From the NCBI RefSeq assembly GCF_002831645.1, contig NZ_CP025117.1, positions 3,983,001 to 4,047,000 of the forward strand: a DNA stretch of 64,000 nt, in the 5' to 3' direction. The notes beneath the pieces are model-generated. The model worked only from the letters and a program-made list of their open reading frames with translations, was not told where the DNA came from and searched no databases. Shown one piece after another: positions 35,478-46,178 of the stretch (its first letter is position 1; every line of letters starts with the position of its first letter). Position numbers and translations under genes: made by a program. This stretch comes from Olleya sp. Bg11-27. GTDB lineage: Bacteria; Bacteroidota; Bacteroidia; Flavobacteriales; Flavobacteriaceae.

Positions 35478-35501
35478 GATTTGCTTTATTTGAAAGAGTA
35501 A

Positions 35502-35894
35502 TTACACTCTTCTTCTTTTAGGTGGACGACACCCGTTGTGTGGTAAAGGAGTAACATCAATAATTTCTGTTACTTCTATTCCTGCATTGTGAATTGAGCG
35601 AATAGCAGATTCTCTACCATTCCCAGGACCTTTCACATACACTTTAACCTTCTTTAAACCAGCTTCTTTAGCTACTCCAGAAGCATCTTCTGCCGCTAAC
35701 TGAGCTGCATAAGGTGTGTTTTTCTTAGATCCTCTAAATCCCATTTTACCTGCAGATGACCATGAAATAACGTCCCCTTTTTTATTGGTAAGTGAAATAA
35801 TGATGTTGTTAAATGAAGCAGTAATGTGAGCTTCTCCAACAGCGTCAATAATAACTTTACGTTTTTTTGTGCTTTTAGCGTTTGTCTTTGCCAT
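35502..35894 (-). CDS. rpsK: 30S ribosomal protein S11
   Basis: 130 residues with an N-terminal basic extension. [40 protein letters not shown] and the C-terminal [20 protein letters not shown]-like end ([20 protein letters not shown]) identify it. It lines the mRNA exit path near the 3' end of 16S rRNA. 8 bp after rpsM. Confidence 0.98.
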   Translation of the reverse strand: MAKTNAKSTKKRKVIIDAVGEAHITASFNNIIISLTNKKGDVISWSSAGKMGFRGSKKNTPYAAQLAAEDASGVAKEAGLKKVKVYVKGPGNGRESAIRSIHNAGIEVTEIIDVTPLPHNGCRPPKRRRV

Positions 35895-35902
35895 ACTACT
35901 TA

Positions 35903-36277
35903 TTATTTAGTTGCTTTTTTCTTGTTAGCAACTGTTTTTCTTCTACCTTTTCTAGTTCTAGAGTTGTTTTTAGTACGTTGACCTCTTAAAGGTAAACCAG
36001 CTCTATGACGTATTCCTCTGTAACACCCAATATCCATTAAACGTTTAATGTTTAATTGAGTTTCAGAACGTAATTCACCTTCAATAGTAAAAGTTCCAAC
36101 AGCATCTCGAATTGCTCCGATTTGATCATCTGTCCAATCTTGTACTTTGATGCTTTCGTCTACTTTAGCTGCTGCTAAAATTTCTTGAGATCTACTTCTA
36201 CCTACTCCGTAGATATAAGTTAAAGAGATTATTCCTCTTTTCTGCTTTGGTATGTCTACACCTGCGATTCTTGCCAT
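35903..36277 (-). CDS. rpsM: 30S ribosomal protein S13
   Basis: 124 residues. [20 protein letters not shown], the helix-two-turn-helix region, and the C-terminal [20 protein letters not shown] followed by a basic tail that contacts the P-site tRNA. Two bp after rpmJ, so in one operon with it. Confidence 0.98.
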   Translation of the reverse strand: MARIAGVDIPKQKRGIISLTYIYGVGRSRSQEILAAAKVDESIKVQDWTDDQIGAIRDAVGTFTIEGELRSETQLNIKRLMDIGCYRGIRHRAGLPLRGQRTKNNSRTRKGRRKTVANKKKATK

Positions 36278-36279
36278 AA

Positions 36280-36396
36280 TTACCCTTGTCTTTGTTTGAA
36301 TCTAGGATTCTTTTTGTTAATGACGTAAAGTCTACCTTTTCTGCGTACGATTTTACAATCTGCACTTCTTTTTTTAACTGATGCTCTTACTTTCAT
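36280..36396 (-). CDS. rpmJ: 50S ribosomal protein L36, zinc-free form
   Basis: A 38-codon gene reading [20 protein letters not shown], then [18 protein letters not shown]. The canonical zinc ligands Cys-Cys-Cys-His are largely replaced: positions 11, 27 and 32 are Ser, Asn and Phe, and only Cys14 remains. It is therefore a C-minus L36 that cannot bind zinc in the usual way. It sits between infA and rpsM. Confidence 0.96.
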   Translation of the reverse strand: MKVRASVKKRSADCKIVRRKGRLYVINKKNPRFKQRQG

Positions 36397-36400
36397 CGTA

Positions 36401-36616
36401 TTAGTATCTATAGGTTATTCGAGCCTTAGTTAAATCGTAAGGACTCATTTCTAATTTCACTTTATCTCCTGGTAACAATTTAATGTAATGCATACGCATC
36501 TTACCCGAAATATGTGCGGTCACAATATGACCATTTTCTAATTCGACACGAAACATAGCATTTGATAATGCTTCTATAATCGTACCGTCTTGTTCTATTG
36601 CTGCTTGTTTTGCCAT
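36401..36616 (-). CDS. infA: Translation initiation factor IF-1
   Basis: 71 residues forming one S1/OB-fold: [58 protein letters not shown]. It occupies the ribosomal A site during initiation. Located between secY and rpmJ, the usual spc-operon position. Confidence 0.98.
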   Translation of the reverse strand: MAKQAAIEQDGTIIEALSNAMFRVELENGHIVTAHISGKMRMHYIKLLPGDKVKLEMSPYDLTKARITYRY

Positions 36617-36627
36617 AGTGAAAAATA

Positions 36628-37977
36628 TTAAGCTACTGCTTTTCTGTTTTTACCTGTTTTCATCAAGCCATCATAATGTCTATTTAACAAGTAAGAATTT
36701 ACTTGTTGCATAGTATCTATTGCAACTCCAACCATAATTAATAAAGATGTACCTCCAAAAAATAAGGCCCAACCAGATTGTACATTTAATAACTTAACGA
36801 TAAATGCTGGGAACACAGCTATTAAAGCAAGAAACATAGAACCAGGTAAAGTTATTTGAGACATAATTTTATCCAAATACTCTGAAGTTTCTGATCCAGG
36901 ACGAATACCAGGAATAAATCCTCCGCTTCGTTTTAAATCATCTGCCATTTTATTTGTAGGAACCGTAATTGCGGTGTAAAAATAAGTAAAAATTACAATT
37001 AATAATGCAAATACAAGATTATACCAAAATCCGAAGATATCAGAGAAATTTGATTGCATCCATAAACCAGTCGCAGTATCCTTTAATAATGACGATCCTC
37101 CGATAAGCCCTGGAACAAACATGATTGCTTGAGCAAATATAATTGGCATTACACCGGAAGCGTTTAATTTTAAAGGAATATACTGTCTTGATCCAAATAC
37201 GTTTTTCTCATAACCTCCAGTTGCAGAACGTCTAGCGTACTGAACTGCGATTTTTCGTACAGCCATCACTAATAAAATTGATAGCAATATAATAACAAAC
37301 CAAATTACGATTTCAAATAATATCATCATAACGTTGTTACCAGTCTCTAATCTTGATGCAGCATTTTGTAAAAAAGATTTAGGTAAAGTAGCAATAATAC
37401 CAACCATTATTAATAATGATATACCATTACCAATACCTTTATCTGTAATCTTTTCTCCTAACCACATTGCAAAAATAGTACCTGTTACAAGAATAACTAT
37501 TGATGAGAAATAAAACACACCACCTTGTCCAAGTAAAAAAGCAGAGTTTGGAATACCAAACATAGGCTGTAAACTTGCTAAATAACCAGGCGCCTGTACT
37601 AAACAAATAGCAATAGTTAACCAACGTGTTATCTGAGTGATCTTTTTCTGACCACTAGCTCCTTCTTTTTGTAGTTTTTGTAAATAAGGAATCGCAATTC
37701 CCATTAATTGAACTACAATAGAAGCAGAAATGTACGGCATAATTCCAAGTGCAAATACAGAAGCATTGGCAAATGCCCCTCCTGTAAACGCATTTAAAAT
37801 TCCGAAGATACCTTCAGATGTACCAGTTTGTAAACTCTCTAATTGAGTAGCGTCTATTCCTGGTAATACTACTTGTGCTCCGAAACGATAAACTAATAAC
37901 AGTCCTAGTGTAACTACGATTCTGTTTCTTAACTCTTCAATTTTCCAAACATTCTTTAATGTCTCTATAAATTTCAT
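36628..37977 (-). CDS. secY: Preprotein translocase subunit SecY
   Basis: 449 residues with ten transmembrane helices forming the Sec channel. The N-terminal [19 protein letters not shown], the plug region near [39 protein letters not shown], and [20 protein letters not shown] are intact. It is placed between rplO and infA, so membrane insertion capacity is co-expressed with ribosomal proteins. Confidence 0.98.
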   Translation of the reverse strand: MKFIETLKNVWKIEELRNRIVVTLGLLLVYRFGAQVVLPGIDATQLESLQTGTSEGIFGILNAFTGGAFANASVFALGIMPYISASIVVQLMGIAIPYLQKLQKEGASGQKKITQITRWLTIAICLVQAPGYLASLQPMFGIPNSAFLLGQGGVFYFSSIVILVTGTIFAMWLGEKITDKGIGNGISLLIMVGIIATLPKSFLQNAASRLETGNNVMMILFEIVIWFVIILLSILLVMAVRKIAVQYARRSATGGYEKNVFGSRQYIPLKLNASGVMPIIFAQAIMFVPGLIGGSSLLKDTATGLWMQSNFSDIFGFWYNLVFALLIVIFTYFYTAITVPTNKMADDLKRSGGFIPGIRPGSETSEYLDKIMSQITLPGSMFLALIAVFPAFIVKLLNVQSGWALFFGGTSLLIMVGVAIDTMQQVNSYLLNRHYDGLMKTGKNRKAVA

Positions 37978-37991
37978 CCGTTCAATTATTC

Positions 37992-38444
37992 TTATAAAGT
38001 TACAGCTTCTCCTCCTGCAGCTTCAATAGCAGCTTTTGCAGTAGCAGTAAATTTATGAGCTGTGATACTTAATTTAGCTTTTAATTCTCCTCTTCCTAAA
38101 ATCTTAACTAGCTCGTTTTTACCAGCTAAACCAAGACCTACTAAGGTATCAAAATCTAAAGTATCTTTAATTTTCTTATCGTCAACTAATTGTTGAATAA
38201 CATCTAGGTTTACACCTTGATGCTCTATACGATTAATGTTAGTAAAACCAAACTTAGGTACTCTACGTTGAAGTGGCATTTGCCCTCCTTCGAAACCGAC
38301 CTTCTTAGAATAACCAGATCTAGATTTAGCTCCTTTGTGACCACGTGTTGCAGTACCACCTTTACCAGAACCTTGACCTCTACCTATTCTTTTACCTTGA
38401 TTTTTAACTGAACCTTCTGCAGGTTTTAAATTACTTAAATCCAT
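37992..38444 (-). CDS. rplO: 50S ribosomal protein L15
   Basis: 150 residues. The glycine-rich basic N-terminus (RIGRGQGSGKGGTATRGHKG) threads into 23S rRNA; FEGGQMPLQRRVPKFGF and the C-terminal globular part (LSITAHKFTATAKAAIEAAG) are typical. 11 bp after rpmD. Confidence 0.98.
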   Translation of the reverse strand: MDLSNLKPAEGSVKNQGKRIGRGQGSGKGGTATRGHKGAKSRSGYSKKVGFEGGQMPLQRRVPKFGFTNINRIEHQGVNLDVIQQLVDDKKIKDTLDFDTLVGLGLAGKNELVKILGRGELKAKLSITAHKFTATAKAAIEAAGGEAVTL

Positions 38445-38455
38445 TTTCAGTATTA

Positions 38456-38638
38456 TTATTTAGTTTCCTCTACAGAAACTAAGTGATTTACTTTTGCTAC
38501 CATTCCTAAGATATTAGGAGTAGCCTCGTGTTCTATAGTTTGCCCAATCTTTTTAAGACCAAGAGCCAATAAAGTTCTCTTTTGTCTTTGTGTTCTATTG
38601 ATTGCGCTTTTAACTTTTGTTACTTTTATCTTAGACAT
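38456..38638 (-). CDS. rpmD: 50S ribosomal protein L30
   Basis: 60 residues, family-typical length. IKVTKVKSAINRTQRQKRTL, LGLKKIGQTIEHEATPNILG and MVAKVNHLVSVEE cover the whole ferredoxin-like fold. Eleven bp after rpsE. Confidence 0.97.
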   Translation of the reverse strand: MSKIKVTKVKSAINRTQRQKRTLLALGLKKIGQTIEHEATPNILGMVAKVNHLVSVEETK

Positions 38639-38649
38639 TGCTGTTGTGA

Positions 38650-39174
38650 TTATCCGTTAAAAACTTTTTCTAAAGAGATACCTCTTTCACGAGCAATCGT
38701 TCTTGGGTCTCTTAGTTGTAATAAAGCATCGAAAGTTGCTTTTACAACATTATGAGGGTTTGATGAACCTTGAGATTTAGATAATACATCATGTACACCT
38801 ACTGCCTCTAAAACTGTTCTCACAGCTCCACCAGCAATAACTCCTGTTCCAGGAGCTGCAGGTATAACATTTACTCTTGCACCACCAAATTTACCTTTTT
38901 GTTCATGAGGTAAAGTTCCTTTCATGATAGGGATACGAACTAAGTTTTTCTTAGCATCCTCTATTGCTTTTGCAATTGCACTAGCAACATCCTTTGACTT
39001 TCCTAAACCATGTCCTACAACACCTGCTTCATCTCCAACCACTACAATTGCTGAGAAACCGAATGCTCTACCCCCTTTTGTTACCTTAGTAACTCTCTGT
39101 ACACCAACTAAACGATCTTTAAGATCTAATCCACTTGGTTTTACTAGCTCTGCGCTTCTATATTTTTTAAACAT
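38650..39174 (-). CDS. rpsE: 30S ribosomal protein S5
   Basis: 174 residues. The dsRNA-binding-like N-terminal domain ([40 protein letters not shown]) and the C-terminal domain ([20 protein letters not shown]) are present. S5 contributes to mRNA helicase activity and decoding fidelity. Confidence 0.98.
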   Translation of the reverse strand: MFKKYRSAELVKPSGLDLKDRLVGVQRVTKVTKGGRAFGFSAIVVVGDEAGVVGHGLGKSKDVASAIAKAIEDAKKNLVRIPIMKGTLPHEQKGKFGGARVNVIPAAPGTGVIAGGAVRTVLEAVGVHDVLSKSQGSSNPHNVVKATFDALLQLRDPRTIARERGISLEKVFNG

Positions 39175-39180
39175 AATTTC

Positions 39181-39534
39181 TTAGAATTTAAGTCCGCCTT
39201 CTCTAGCTCCTTCAGCTAATGATTTGATTCTACCATGATATAAATAACCACCTCTATCAAAAGCGATAGTTGCAACACCAGCCTTTAAGGCTTTTTCTGC
39301 GATAGACTTACCTACTAACGTAGCTACTTCTACCTTGTTTCCTTTTGCAGCAATATCTTTATCTCTAGAAGATGAAGCGACTAATGTTTTACCATTAACG
39401 TCATCTACAATTTGAGCATAAATTTCTTTATTACTTCTAAAAACAGCTAATCTTGGTCTTGCTTCTGTACCAGAAACAACCTTACGGATTCTGTTTTTAA
39501 TTCTTAATCGTCTTTCGTTTTTTGTTAACGCCAT
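39181..39534 (-). CDS. rplR: 50S ribosomal protein L18
   Basis: 117 residues. [20 protein letters not shown] and the C-terminal [20 protein letters not shown] and GAREGGLKF identify L18, which binds 5S rRNA in the central protuberance. 6 bp before rpsE. Confidence 0.98.
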   Translation of the reverse strand: MALTKNERRLRIKNRIRKVVSGTEARPRLAVFRSNKEIYAQIVDDVNGKTLVASSSRDKDIAAKGNKVEVATLVGKSIAEKALKAGVATIAFDRGGYLYHGRIKSLAEGAREGGLKF

Positions 39535-39539
39535 AACTA

Positions 39540-40082
39540 TTATGCTGATTTACCTGCTTTTCTTCTTAATATTTCTCCAACAAACTTGATACCTTTACCT
39601 TTATAAGGCTCTGGTGGTCTAAAACCTCTAATCTTAGCAGCAACTTGACCAACTAACTGTTTGTCAAATGATGTTAAAACTATTTTTGGGTTTTTACCTT
39701 TATCAGAAACTGTTTCCACCTTCACTTCTGGAGCTACACTTAAAACTATATTGTGAGAAAAACCTAAAGCTAATTCAAGGATATTTCCTTGATTTGAAGC
39801 TCTATAACCTACACCTACTAATTCTAATTCTTTAGTCCATCCTTTAGATACACCTTCAATCATGTTGTTAACTAATGAACGATATAAACCGTGCTTAGCT
39901 TTATGGTCTTTAGTTTCTGCTGAACGTGTAACCAATACGTTACCTTCTTCAACTTTAACTTCTACAGTATTGAAATTTTGAGTTAATTCTCCTAATTTTC
40001 CTTTAACTGTTATTGTGTTATTGTCTACTGTTACCGTTACTCCTTCTGGAATGGCAACTGGATTATTTCCTATTCTTGACAT
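39540..40082 (-). CDS. rplF: 50S ribosomal protein L6
   Basis: 180 residues with the two L6 alpha/beta repeats: [20 protein letters not shown] in the first and [20 protein letters not shown] in the second. L6 lies near the sarcin-ricin loop and the factor-binding site. 18 bp after rpsH. Confidence 0.98.
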   Translation of the reverse strand: MSRIGNNPVAIPEGVTVTVDNNTITVKGKLGELTQNFNTVEVKVEEGNVLVTRSAETKDHKAKHGLYRSLVNNMIEGVSKGWTKELELVGVGYRASNQGNILELALGFSHNIVLSVAPEVKVETVSDKGKNPKIVLTSFDKQLVGQVAAKIRGFRPPEPYKGKGIKFVGEILRRKAGKSA

Positions 40083-40100
40083 TTTCTTCTGGATTTTAGA

Positions 40101-40499
40101 TTAGTAAACATAACATAAAACTTCACCACCTACGTTTTCTCTTTGCGCTTGCTTACCTGTCATAACTCCATGAGAAGTTGAAACGATAGCAATACCTAAT
40201 CCATTAAGAATACGTGGTAATTCAGTTGAACCAGAATATTTTCTCAAACCAGGCTTACTGATTCTTTGTAATTTTCTAATTACTGGTTCTTTTGTTTCCT
40301 TATTATACTTTAAGGCGATTTTGATAGTACCTTGAACGGTACTATCATCGAACTTATAACTTAAAATATATCCTTGATCGAATAATATTTTAGTCATGTC
40401 CTTTTTTAAATTTGATGCAGGAATTTCTACAACTCTATGATTAGCACGCACTGCGTTTCTAATTCTAGTCAAGTAATCTGCAATTGGATCTGTATACAT
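40101..40499 (-). CDS. rpsH: 30S ribosomal protein S8
   Basis: 132 residues. TDPIADYLTRIRNAVRANHR at the N-terminus and RVLNGLGIAIVSTSHGVMTG-like (PRILNGLGIAIVSTSHGVMT) near the C-terminus, ending EVLCYVY. In E. coli S8 represses the spc operon; no matching target is evident here. A 59-bp gap separates it from rpsN. Confidence 0.98.
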   Translation of the reverse strand: MYTDPIADYLTRIRNAVRANHRVVEIPASNLKKDMTKILFDQGYILSYKFDDSTVQGTIKIALKYNKETKEPVIRKLQRISKPGLRKYSGSTELPRILNGLGIAIVSTSHGVMTGKQAQRENVGGEVLCYVY

Positions 40500-40558
40500 A
40501 TGTATTGATTTGCGGACTGGGTTTTCGGACTATTCCGAACCTTAGACCATTTATAATT

Positions 40559-40828
40559 TTACCAACTTGCCTTTCTAACACCCGGGATTAACCCTTGGTT
40601 AGCCATCTCTCTAAACATTACACGAGAAACACCAAATGTACGCATATAACCTTTTGGTCTACCAGTTAATTTACATCTATTATGTTGACGCACTGGTGAT
40701 GCATTCTTTGGTAATCTTTGTAAAGCTTCATAATCTCCAGCTTCTTTCAAAGCCTTACGTTTTTCAGCATATTTAGCTACAGTTTTTGATCTTTTGACCT
40801 CACGGGCCTTCATTGATTCTTTAGCCAT
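40559..40828 (-). CDS. rpsN: 30S ribosomal protein S14, zinc-free type
   Basis: 89 residues, the longer zinc-independent form. The C-terminal [20 protein letters not shown] lacks the paired CxxC motifs of the short S14. [11 protein letters not shown] is the typical end. Three bp after rplE. Confidence 0.97.
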   Translation of the reverse strand: MAKESMKAREVKRSKTVAKYAEKRKALKEAGDYEALQRLPKNASPVRQHNRCKLTGRPKGYMRTFGVSRVMFREMANQGLIPGVRKASW

Positions 40829-40831
40829 ATC

Positions 40832-41383
40832 TTAATTTTTTTGAAAAGGTAAACCTAATTCAGTTAATAATGATTTTGCTTCCTTATCAGTTGGAGCAGA
40901 TGTTACAAATGTAATATCCATTCCGTCAATTTTATTAACTTTATCGATATTTATTTCTGGAAAAATAATTTGCTCAGTAACTCCTAAGTTATAATTACCT
41001 CTACCATCAAATCCTGTAGCTTTAATTCCGTTAAAATCTCTAACACGTGGAAGTGCTGAAGTTATTAAACGGTCTAAAAACTCATACATTCTTTCTCCTC
41101 TTAACGTAACTTTCGCACCAATTGGCATTCCTTTACGTAATTTGAAAGATGCAACATCTTTTTTAGATATAGTAGCAACTGCTTTTTGACCAGTAATCGT
41201 AGTAAACTCATCTACTGCGTGATCTACAAGTTTTTTATCTGCAACTGCAGCTCCAACTCCTCTAGATAATACTATCTTTTCTAGTTTTGGAACTTGCATT
41301 ACATTACTGTATCCAAATTCTTCTGTAAGAGCAGCAATTACTTTGCTTTTATACTCTTCTTTTAGTCTCGGTGAATATCCCAT
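40832..41383 (-). CDS. rplE: 50S ribosomal protein L5
   Basis: 183 residues. [40 protein letters not shown] and [20 protein letters not shown] cover the family signature. It binds 5S rRNA and the P-site tRNA elbow. Two bp after rplX. Confidence 0.98.
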   Translation of the reverse strand: MGYSPRLKEEYKSKVIAALTEEFGYSNVMQVPKLEKIVLSRGVGAAVADKKLVDHAVDEFTTITGQKAVATISKKDVASFKLRKGMPIGAKVTLRGERMYEFLDRLITSALPRVRDFNGIKATGFDGRGNYNLGVTEQIIFPEINIDKVNKIDGMDITFVTSAPTDKEAKSLLTELGLPFQKN

Positions 41384-41385
41384 AA

Positions 41386-41697
41386 CTATATTACTTCATT
41401 AGATTTTTTAGAAAATCTGACTTTTTTATCACCTTCAACTCTGTAACCTATTCTAGTTGCTTCTCCTTTTGAAGTTAACAATGATAAGTTAGAAATATTG
41501 ATTGGCGCCTCTTTTTCTACGATACCGCCTTGAGGGCTTTGTGCACTTGGTTTAGTATGTTTCTTAACCATGTTCACACCTTCAACTATAGCTTTGTTTT
41601 TTTCAATAAAGACCTTTTGGACTTTACCTTCAGAACCTTTATGGTCACCAGCTATAATTTTGACTGTATCTCCTGTTTTAATTTTAAGCTTTGTCAT
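41386..41697 (-). CDS. rplX: 50S ribosomal protein L24
   Basis: 103 residues with an N-terminal KOW motif ([20 protein letters not shown]) and [18 protein letters not shown]. An assembly-initiating protein of the large subunit. 11 bp after rplN. Confidence 0.98.
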   Translation of the reverse strand: MTKLKIKTGDTVKIIAGDHKGSEGKVQKVFIEKNKAIVEGVNMVKKHTKPSAQSPQGGIVEKEAPINISNLSLLTSKGEATRIGYRVEGDKKVRFSKKSNEVI

Positions 41698-41708
41698 TTT
41701 TTTATCAA

Positions 41709-42077
41709 TTAAAGCACCTCTGGTGCCAATGATACAATTTTCATGAATGATTTATCACGAAGTTCTCTAGCTACAGGTCCAAATACACGTGTTCCTCTCA
41801 TTTCACCCGTTGGGTTTAAAAGTACACAAGCATTATCGTCAAATCTAATATAAGATCCGTCTGGACGTCTAACTTCTTTCTTTGTACGTACAACAACTGC
41901 TGTAGACACAGCTCCCTTTTTAATGTTTCCATTAGGAGTTGCGTCTTTCACAGTGACAACAATTTTGTCACCTACAGAAGCGTATCTTCTCTTAGTACCA
42001 CCTAGAACTCGTATTGTTAATACTTCTTTAGCTCCAGTGTTATCTGCTACTCTTAGTCTTGATTCTTGTTGTACCAT
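41709..42077 (-). CDS. rplN: 50S ribosomal protein L14
   Basis: 122 residues. [40 protein letters not shown] and [20 protein letters not shown] are the family landmarks. L14 forms part of an intersubunit bridge. Two bp after rpsQ. Confidence 0.98.
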   Translation of the reverse strand: MVQQESRLRVADNTGAKEVLTIRVLGGTKRRYASVGDKIVVTVKDATPNGNIKKGAVSTAVVVRTKKEVRRPDGSYIRFDDNACVLLNPTGEMRGTRVFGPVARELRDKSFMKIVSLAPEVL

Positions 42078-42079
42078 AA

Positions 42080-42337
42080 TTACTTCGCTCTTTCAATTAT
42101 TTCAACTAATCTCCAACATTTAGATTTACTTAAAGGTCTTGTTTCCATGATCTTTACAGTATCTCCGATATTGCAATCGTTTGTCTCATCGTGTGCAACA
42201 TATTTCTTTGTTTTTAACACGAACTTTCCGTACATAGGGTGTTTTACTTTTTTAACTTCAGCAACCACAATTGATTTCTGCATCTTGTTACTAGTAACGA
42301 TCCCGATACGCTCTTTTCTTAAGTTTCTTTTTTCCAT
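42080..42337 (-). CDS. rpsQ: 30S ribosomal protein S17
   Basis: 85 residues with one OB fold: [39 protein letters not shown] and [19 protein letters not shown]. 13 bp after rpmC. Confidence 0.98.
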   Translation of the reverse strand: MEKRNLRKERIGIVTSNKMQKSIVVAEVKKVKHPMYGKFVLKTKKYVAHDETNDCNIGDTVKIMETRPLSKSKCWRLVEIIERAK

Positions 42338-42350
42338 CTTGTAAGCAGAA

Positions 42351-42542
42351 TTATTGTAAATCTCTTTTAGTTAATTCTGTTGCAATTTTTGCAACCGAAC
42401 GTCTTACTTGACGTAATTGAATTGGGTTCTCTAAAGGAGAAACTGCATGAGCCATTTTTAAATCTGAATAGCTCTTCTTTGTTTCACTAAGTTTCTCTTG
42501 TAACTCAGCTACAGATAATTCTTTAATTTCTGATTGTTTCAT
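42351..42542 (-). CDS. rpmC: 50S ribosomal protein L29
   Basis: 63 residues forming a helical hairpin: [53 protein letters not shown]29 lies at the tunnel exit near L23 and the SRP docking site. 13 bp after rplP. Confidence 0.97.
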   Translation of the reverse strand: MKQSEIKELSVAELQEKLSETKKSYSDLKMAHAVSPLENPIQLRQVRRSVAKIATELTKRDLQ

Positions 42543-42555
42543 AATATCAAATAAA

Positions 42556-42975
42556 TTATGCTTCGTAATCTCTAGCGATTACAAACTTAGTTTTTACTGG
42601 TAATTTTTGAGCTGCAAGTCTTAATGCTTCTTTAGCAACATCTAAAGGCACTCCTCCAACTTCAAAAAGGATTCTTCCTGGTTTAACAACTGCTGCCCAA
42701 TATTCTACTGCACCTTTACCTTTACCCATACGTACTTCAAGAGGCTTTTTTGTAATAGGCTTGTCTGGAAATATCTTTATCCAAAGTTGACCTTCTCTTT
42801 TCATGTGACGTGTAGCGGCAATACGAGCTGCTTCTATTTGACGTGATGTTAAAAAATTAGAATCCAATGATTTTATTCCAAAAGTTCCGTTTGAAAGTAA
42901 GTGACCTCTACCCGAGTTCCCTTTCATACGTCCCTTTTGCATTTTTCTAAATTTTGTTCTTTTAGGCTGTAACAT
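42556..42975 (-). CDS. rplP: 50S ribosomal protein L16
   Basis: 139 residues. [60 protein letters not shown]. It helps to form the A-site tRNA elbow contact. 20 bp after rpsC. Confidence 0.98.
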   Translation of the reverse strand: MLQPKRTKFRKMQKGRMKGNSGRGHLLSNGTFGIKSLDSNFLTSRQIEAARIAATRHMKREGQLWIKIFPDKPITKKPLEVRMGKGKGAVEYWAAVVKPGRILFEVGGVPLDVAKEALRLAAQKLPVKTKFVIARDYEA

Positions 42976-42995
42976 TTTTTCTGTTCTTTAAAAAA

Positions 42996-43712
42996 TTACT
43001 TTCTACGACGTTGTTGTGGCTTTCCACCTTGGCGTCCACCTTTTCCTTGCTTCTTAGCTAAGCCAACAAGAGGAGAAAGTTCTCTTTTACCATATACTTC
43101 ACCTTTCATGATCCATACTTTGACCCCTAATCTACCATAAGTAGTATGAGACTCAACTAAAGCATAGTCAATATCGGCTCTGAATGTTGATAAAGGAATA
43201 CGTCCTTCTTTGTAGTGTTCTGAACGTGCCATCTCTGCCCCGTTTAAACGTCCACTAATTTGGATTTTAATTCCCTCAGCATTCATACGCATTGTAGCAG
43301 CAATAGCCATTTTTATAGCACGTCTGTATGAAATTCTGTTTTCAATTTGACGAGCAATGCTAGATCCTACTAAAAATGCATCAAGTTCAGGTCTTTTAAT
43401 TTCAAATATATTAATCTGAACTTCTTTCCCTGTAATTTTCTTAAGCTCTTCTTTTAACTTGTCTACCTCTTGTCCACCTTTTCCAATAATAATACCAGGT
43501 CTAGCAGTAGTGATAGTAACGGTTACAAGTTTTAAAGTTCTCTCAATAATTACACGAGATACACTAGCTTTAGATAAACGCGCGTGAACGTATTTTCTGA
43601 TCTTATCGTCTTCGGCAAGTTTATCACCATAATCGTTTCCTCCATACCAGTTAGATTCCCATCCTCTGATAATTCCTAAGCGATTTCCGATTGGATTTGT
43701 CTTTTGTCCCAT
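42996..43712 (-). CDS. rpsC: 30S ribosomal protein S3
   Basis: 238 residues. An N-terminal KH type II domain with [18 protein letters not shown] and a C-terminal domain ([37 protein letters not shown]). The tail is rich in Gly, Gln and Arg. Part of the mRNA entry helicase. Confidence 0.98.
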   Translation of the reverse strand: MGQKTNPIGNRLGIIRGWESNWYGGNDYGDKLAEDDKIRKYVHARLSKASVSRVIIERTLKLVTVTITTARPGIIIGKGGQEVDKLKEELKKITGKEVQINIFEIKRPELDAFLVGSSIARQIENRISYRRAIKMAIAATMRMNAEGIKIQISGRLNGAEMARSEHYKEGRIPLSTFRADIDYALVESHTTYGRLGVKVWIMKGEVYGKRELSPLVGLAKKQGKGGRQGGKPQQRRRK

Positions 43713-43719
43713 ATCTATC

Positions 43720-44127
43720 TTAGCTTTGTGTGTTATTGTTAGCTCCTACCACGATTGTTACGTGGTTAGAGCGTTTTCTTATTCTGTGAGCACGTCCTTG
43801 TGGTGCTGGACGCAATCTTTTTAACATAGATCCACCATCTACTCTTATTTCTTTAACGATTAACTCAGCATCTTCGATACTTGCATCCTCGTTTTTTGCC
43901 TGCCAATTAGCTATCGCTGAAAGTAATAATTTCTCTAAACGATTTGAAGCTTCTTTTTGACTGAATTTCAAAATATTAAGTGCCTTTTCTACGCGTTCAC
44001 CTCTTACTAAATCGGCTACTAAACGCATTTTTCTTGGTGACGTAGGACAGTTATTAAGTTTAGCGAAAGCGATTTGCTTTTTACCTTCCTTAATAGCGTC
44101 TGCCATTTGTTTTTTACGACTTCCCAT
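43720..44127 (-). CDS. rplV: 50S ribosomal protein L22
   Basis: 135 residues. [38 protein letters not shown] and [20 protein letters not shown], whose beta-hairpin reaches into the exit tunnel. An N-terminal extension of about 20 residues. 3 bp after rpsS. Confidence 0.98.
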   Translation of the reverse strand: MGSRKKQMADAIKEGKKQIAFAKLNNCPTSPRKMRLVADLVRGERVEKALNILKFSQKEASNRLEKLLLSAIANWQAKNEDASIEDAELIVKEIRVDGGSMLKRLRPAPQGRAHRIRKRSNHVTIVVGANNNTQS

Positions 44128-44130
44128 AGC

Positions 44131-44409
44131 TTACTTTTTACCTTTATTTTTAGCACCCGCGTGACCTCTAAAAGATCTTGTTGGTGAAAATTCTCCTAAT
44201 TTATGCCCAACCATGTTTTCTGTAACATAAACTGGAACAAACTGACGACCGTTATGTACTGCGATTGTTTGTCCAACAAAATCCGGAGTTATCATACTTG
44301 CTCTTGACCAAGTTTTGATAACCGTTTTCTTGCTAGCTTCAACATTAGCAGCTACTTTTTTCTCTAATTTATAGTGAACGTAAGGTCCTTTTTTTAATGA
44401 TCTTGCCAT
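44131..44409 (-). CDS. rpsS: 30S ribosomal protein S19
   Basis: 92 residues. [39 protein letters not shown] and [17 protein letters not shown] are typical. With S13 it contacts the A-site finger. 6 bp after rplB. Confidence 0.98.
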   Translation of the reverse strand: MARSLKKGPYVHYKLEKKVAANVEASKKTVIKTWSRASMITPDFVGQTIAVHNGRQFVPVYVTENMVGHKLGEFSPTRSFRGHAGAKNKGKK

Positions 44410-44415
44410 GATTTC

Positions 44416-45240
44416 TTATTTCTTTCTACGTTCTATAATATATTTATTACTCGCTTTAGTTTTAGAACGTGTTCTATATCCTTTAGCTGGTATACCGTTT
44501 CTAGAACGTGGATGTCCACCTGATGACTTACCTTCACCACCTCCCATTGGGTGATCTACTGGGTTCATTACAACTGGTCTTGTTCTTGGTCTTCTACCTA
44601 ACCATCTACTACGTCCTGCTTTACCAGAAACTAATAATTGATGATCAGAGTTAGATACTGCTCCAATTGTTGCTGCACATGTTACTAGAATTAATCTAGT
44701 TTCACCTGAAGGCAATTTAATTGTAGCAAACTTACCATCCCTAGCCATTAACTGAGCAAAAGCTCCAGCACTTCTTGCCATTACAGCACCTTGTCCTGGT
44801 CTTAACTCTACACAAGAAATAATTGTACCAAGTGGAATATTTGCTAATGGCATTGCATTTCCTATTTCAGGAGCTACACTTTCACCAGAAACAACTGTTT
44901 GTCCAACTTGTAAACCATTTTGAGCAATGATATAAGTCTTTTCACCATCTTGATAATTTAACAAAGCGATGAATGCTGTTCTATTTGGATCGTATTGGAT
45001 TGAAGCAACTTCAGCAGGAATACCCGCTTTAGATCTCTTAAAATCGATAATACGATATCTACGTTTATGACCACCACCTTTGTAGCGCATTGTCATACGT
45101 CCTTGACTGTTTCTACCACCTGATCGTTTTTTCGGAGCCAATAGGCTTTTTTCCGGCTTATCAGTAGTAATGGCGTCAAATCCGTTTACTACTCTAAATC
45201 GCTGACCTGGTGTGATTGGTTTTAATTTTCTTACTGACAT
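44416..45240 (-). CDS. rplB: 50S ribosomal protein L2
   Basis: 274 residues. The RNA-binding core ([40 protein letters not shown]) and the peptidyl-transferase-proximal loop [19 protein letters not shown] with the conserved His are intact. Confidence 0.98.
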   Translation of the reverse strand: MSVRKLKPITPGQRFRVVNGFDAITTDKPEKSLLAPKKRSGGRNSQGRMTMRYKGGGHKRRYRIIDFKRSKAGIPAEVASIQYDPNRTAFIALLNYQDGEKTYIIAQNGLQVGQTVVSGESVAPEIGNAMPLANIPLGTIISCVELRPGQGAVMARSAGAFAQLMARDGKFATIKLPSGETRLILVTCAATIGAVSNSDHQLLVSGKAGRSRWLGRRPRTRPVVMNPVDHPMGGGEGKSSGGHPRSRNGIPAKGYRTRSKTKASNKYIIERRKK

Positions 45241-45250
45241 TTGTCTTTAA

Positions 45251-45541
45251 TTACATGTTAGTGTATAAATCAATCATTTCACCTTCCGCCAGTTGTACAA
45301 TTGCTTTTTTCTTAGCATTTGTTTTACCATGTTGAATACCAGTTTTAGTAAACTTGGTACTTCTATCTGGACGGACATTAATAGTACGAACTTTTTCAAC
45401 AGAAACTCCATAAGCAGCTTCCACTGCTTTTTTGATTTCTACCTTGTTCGCCTTAGTGTTCACAAAAAAGCTGAAACAATTGTTCAACTCGCTGTTAGCG
45501 GTTGCTTTTTCTGTGATTATAGGTTTAATTAAGATATTCAT
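45251..45541 (-). CDS. rplW: 50S ribosomal protein L23
   Basis: 96 residues. LIKPIITEKATANSELNNCF, NKVEIKKAVEAAYGVSVEKV and the basic loop THKFTKTG-like region (RSTKFTKTGIQHGKTNAKKK). It is the docking point for trigger factor and SRP at the tunnel exit. 7 bp after rplD. Confidence 0.98.
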   Translation of the reverse strand: MNILIKPIITEKATANSELNNCFSFFVNTKANKVEIKKAVEAAYGVSVEKVRTINVRPDRSTKFTKTGIQHGKTNAKKKAIVQLAEGEMIDLYTNM

Positions 45542-45548
45542 TTTGTTT

Positions 45549-46178
45549 CTATTTACTTAAATTCGACTCAATAGCTTCTAAAGAACTCTCTAGAAGAATA
45601 ACTTGATTTGCATTTAATATTTTATAAGTACTTAATTCTGAGCTCATTACAACTTCAGAGCCTTTTAAATTACGTGATGACAAATATACATTATTATTTG
45701 ACGCACCCAACACAAACAATGATTTTTTGTTTTGTAGGTCTAACGCATTTAAAATTGCTGTGAAATTTTTAGTCTTTGGAGCATCAAAATTAAAGTCTTC
45801 TAAAACAATAATTGACTTTTCATTTGCCTTAATACTAAAAGCTGATTTACGTGCTAAACGCTTTAAGCTTTTGTTTAATTTGAATGAATAATTTCTAGGT
45901 CTTGGTCCGAACATACGTCCACCTCCTCTAAAAACTCCTGACTTAATACTACCAGCTCTGGCTGTACCAGTACCTTTTTGTTTTTTAATCTTACGTGTAC
46001 TTCCAGTAATCTCAGCACGCTCTTTAGCTTTGTGAGTTCCCTGTCTTTGGTTTGCTAAGTATTGCTTAACATCCAAATATACAGCATGATTATTAGGTTC
46101 AATAGCAAAAACACCATCAGAAAGGTCTGCCTTTCTACCTGTTTCTTTTCCGTTTATATCTAAAACTGCTACTTTCAT
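45549..46178 (-). CDS. rplD: 50S ribosomal protein L4
   Basis: 209 residues. The long loop (QKGTGTARAGSIKSGVFRGG, RMFGPRPRNYSFKLNKSLKR) inserts into the exit tunnel. In E. coli L4 controls the S10 operon; a hairpin lies between rpsJ and rplC here. Its ATG overlaps the rplC stop by one base. Confidence 0.98.
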   Translation of the reverse strand: MKVAVLDINGKETGRKADLSDGVFAIEPNNHAVYLDVKQYLANQRQGTHKAKERAEITGSTRKIKKQKGTGTARAGSIKSGVFRGGGRMFGPRPRNYSFKLNKSLKRLARKSAFSIKANEKSIIVLEDFNFDAPKTKNFTAILNALDLQNKKSLFVLGASNNNVYLSSRNLKGSEVVMSSELSTYKILNANQVILLESSLEAIESNLSK

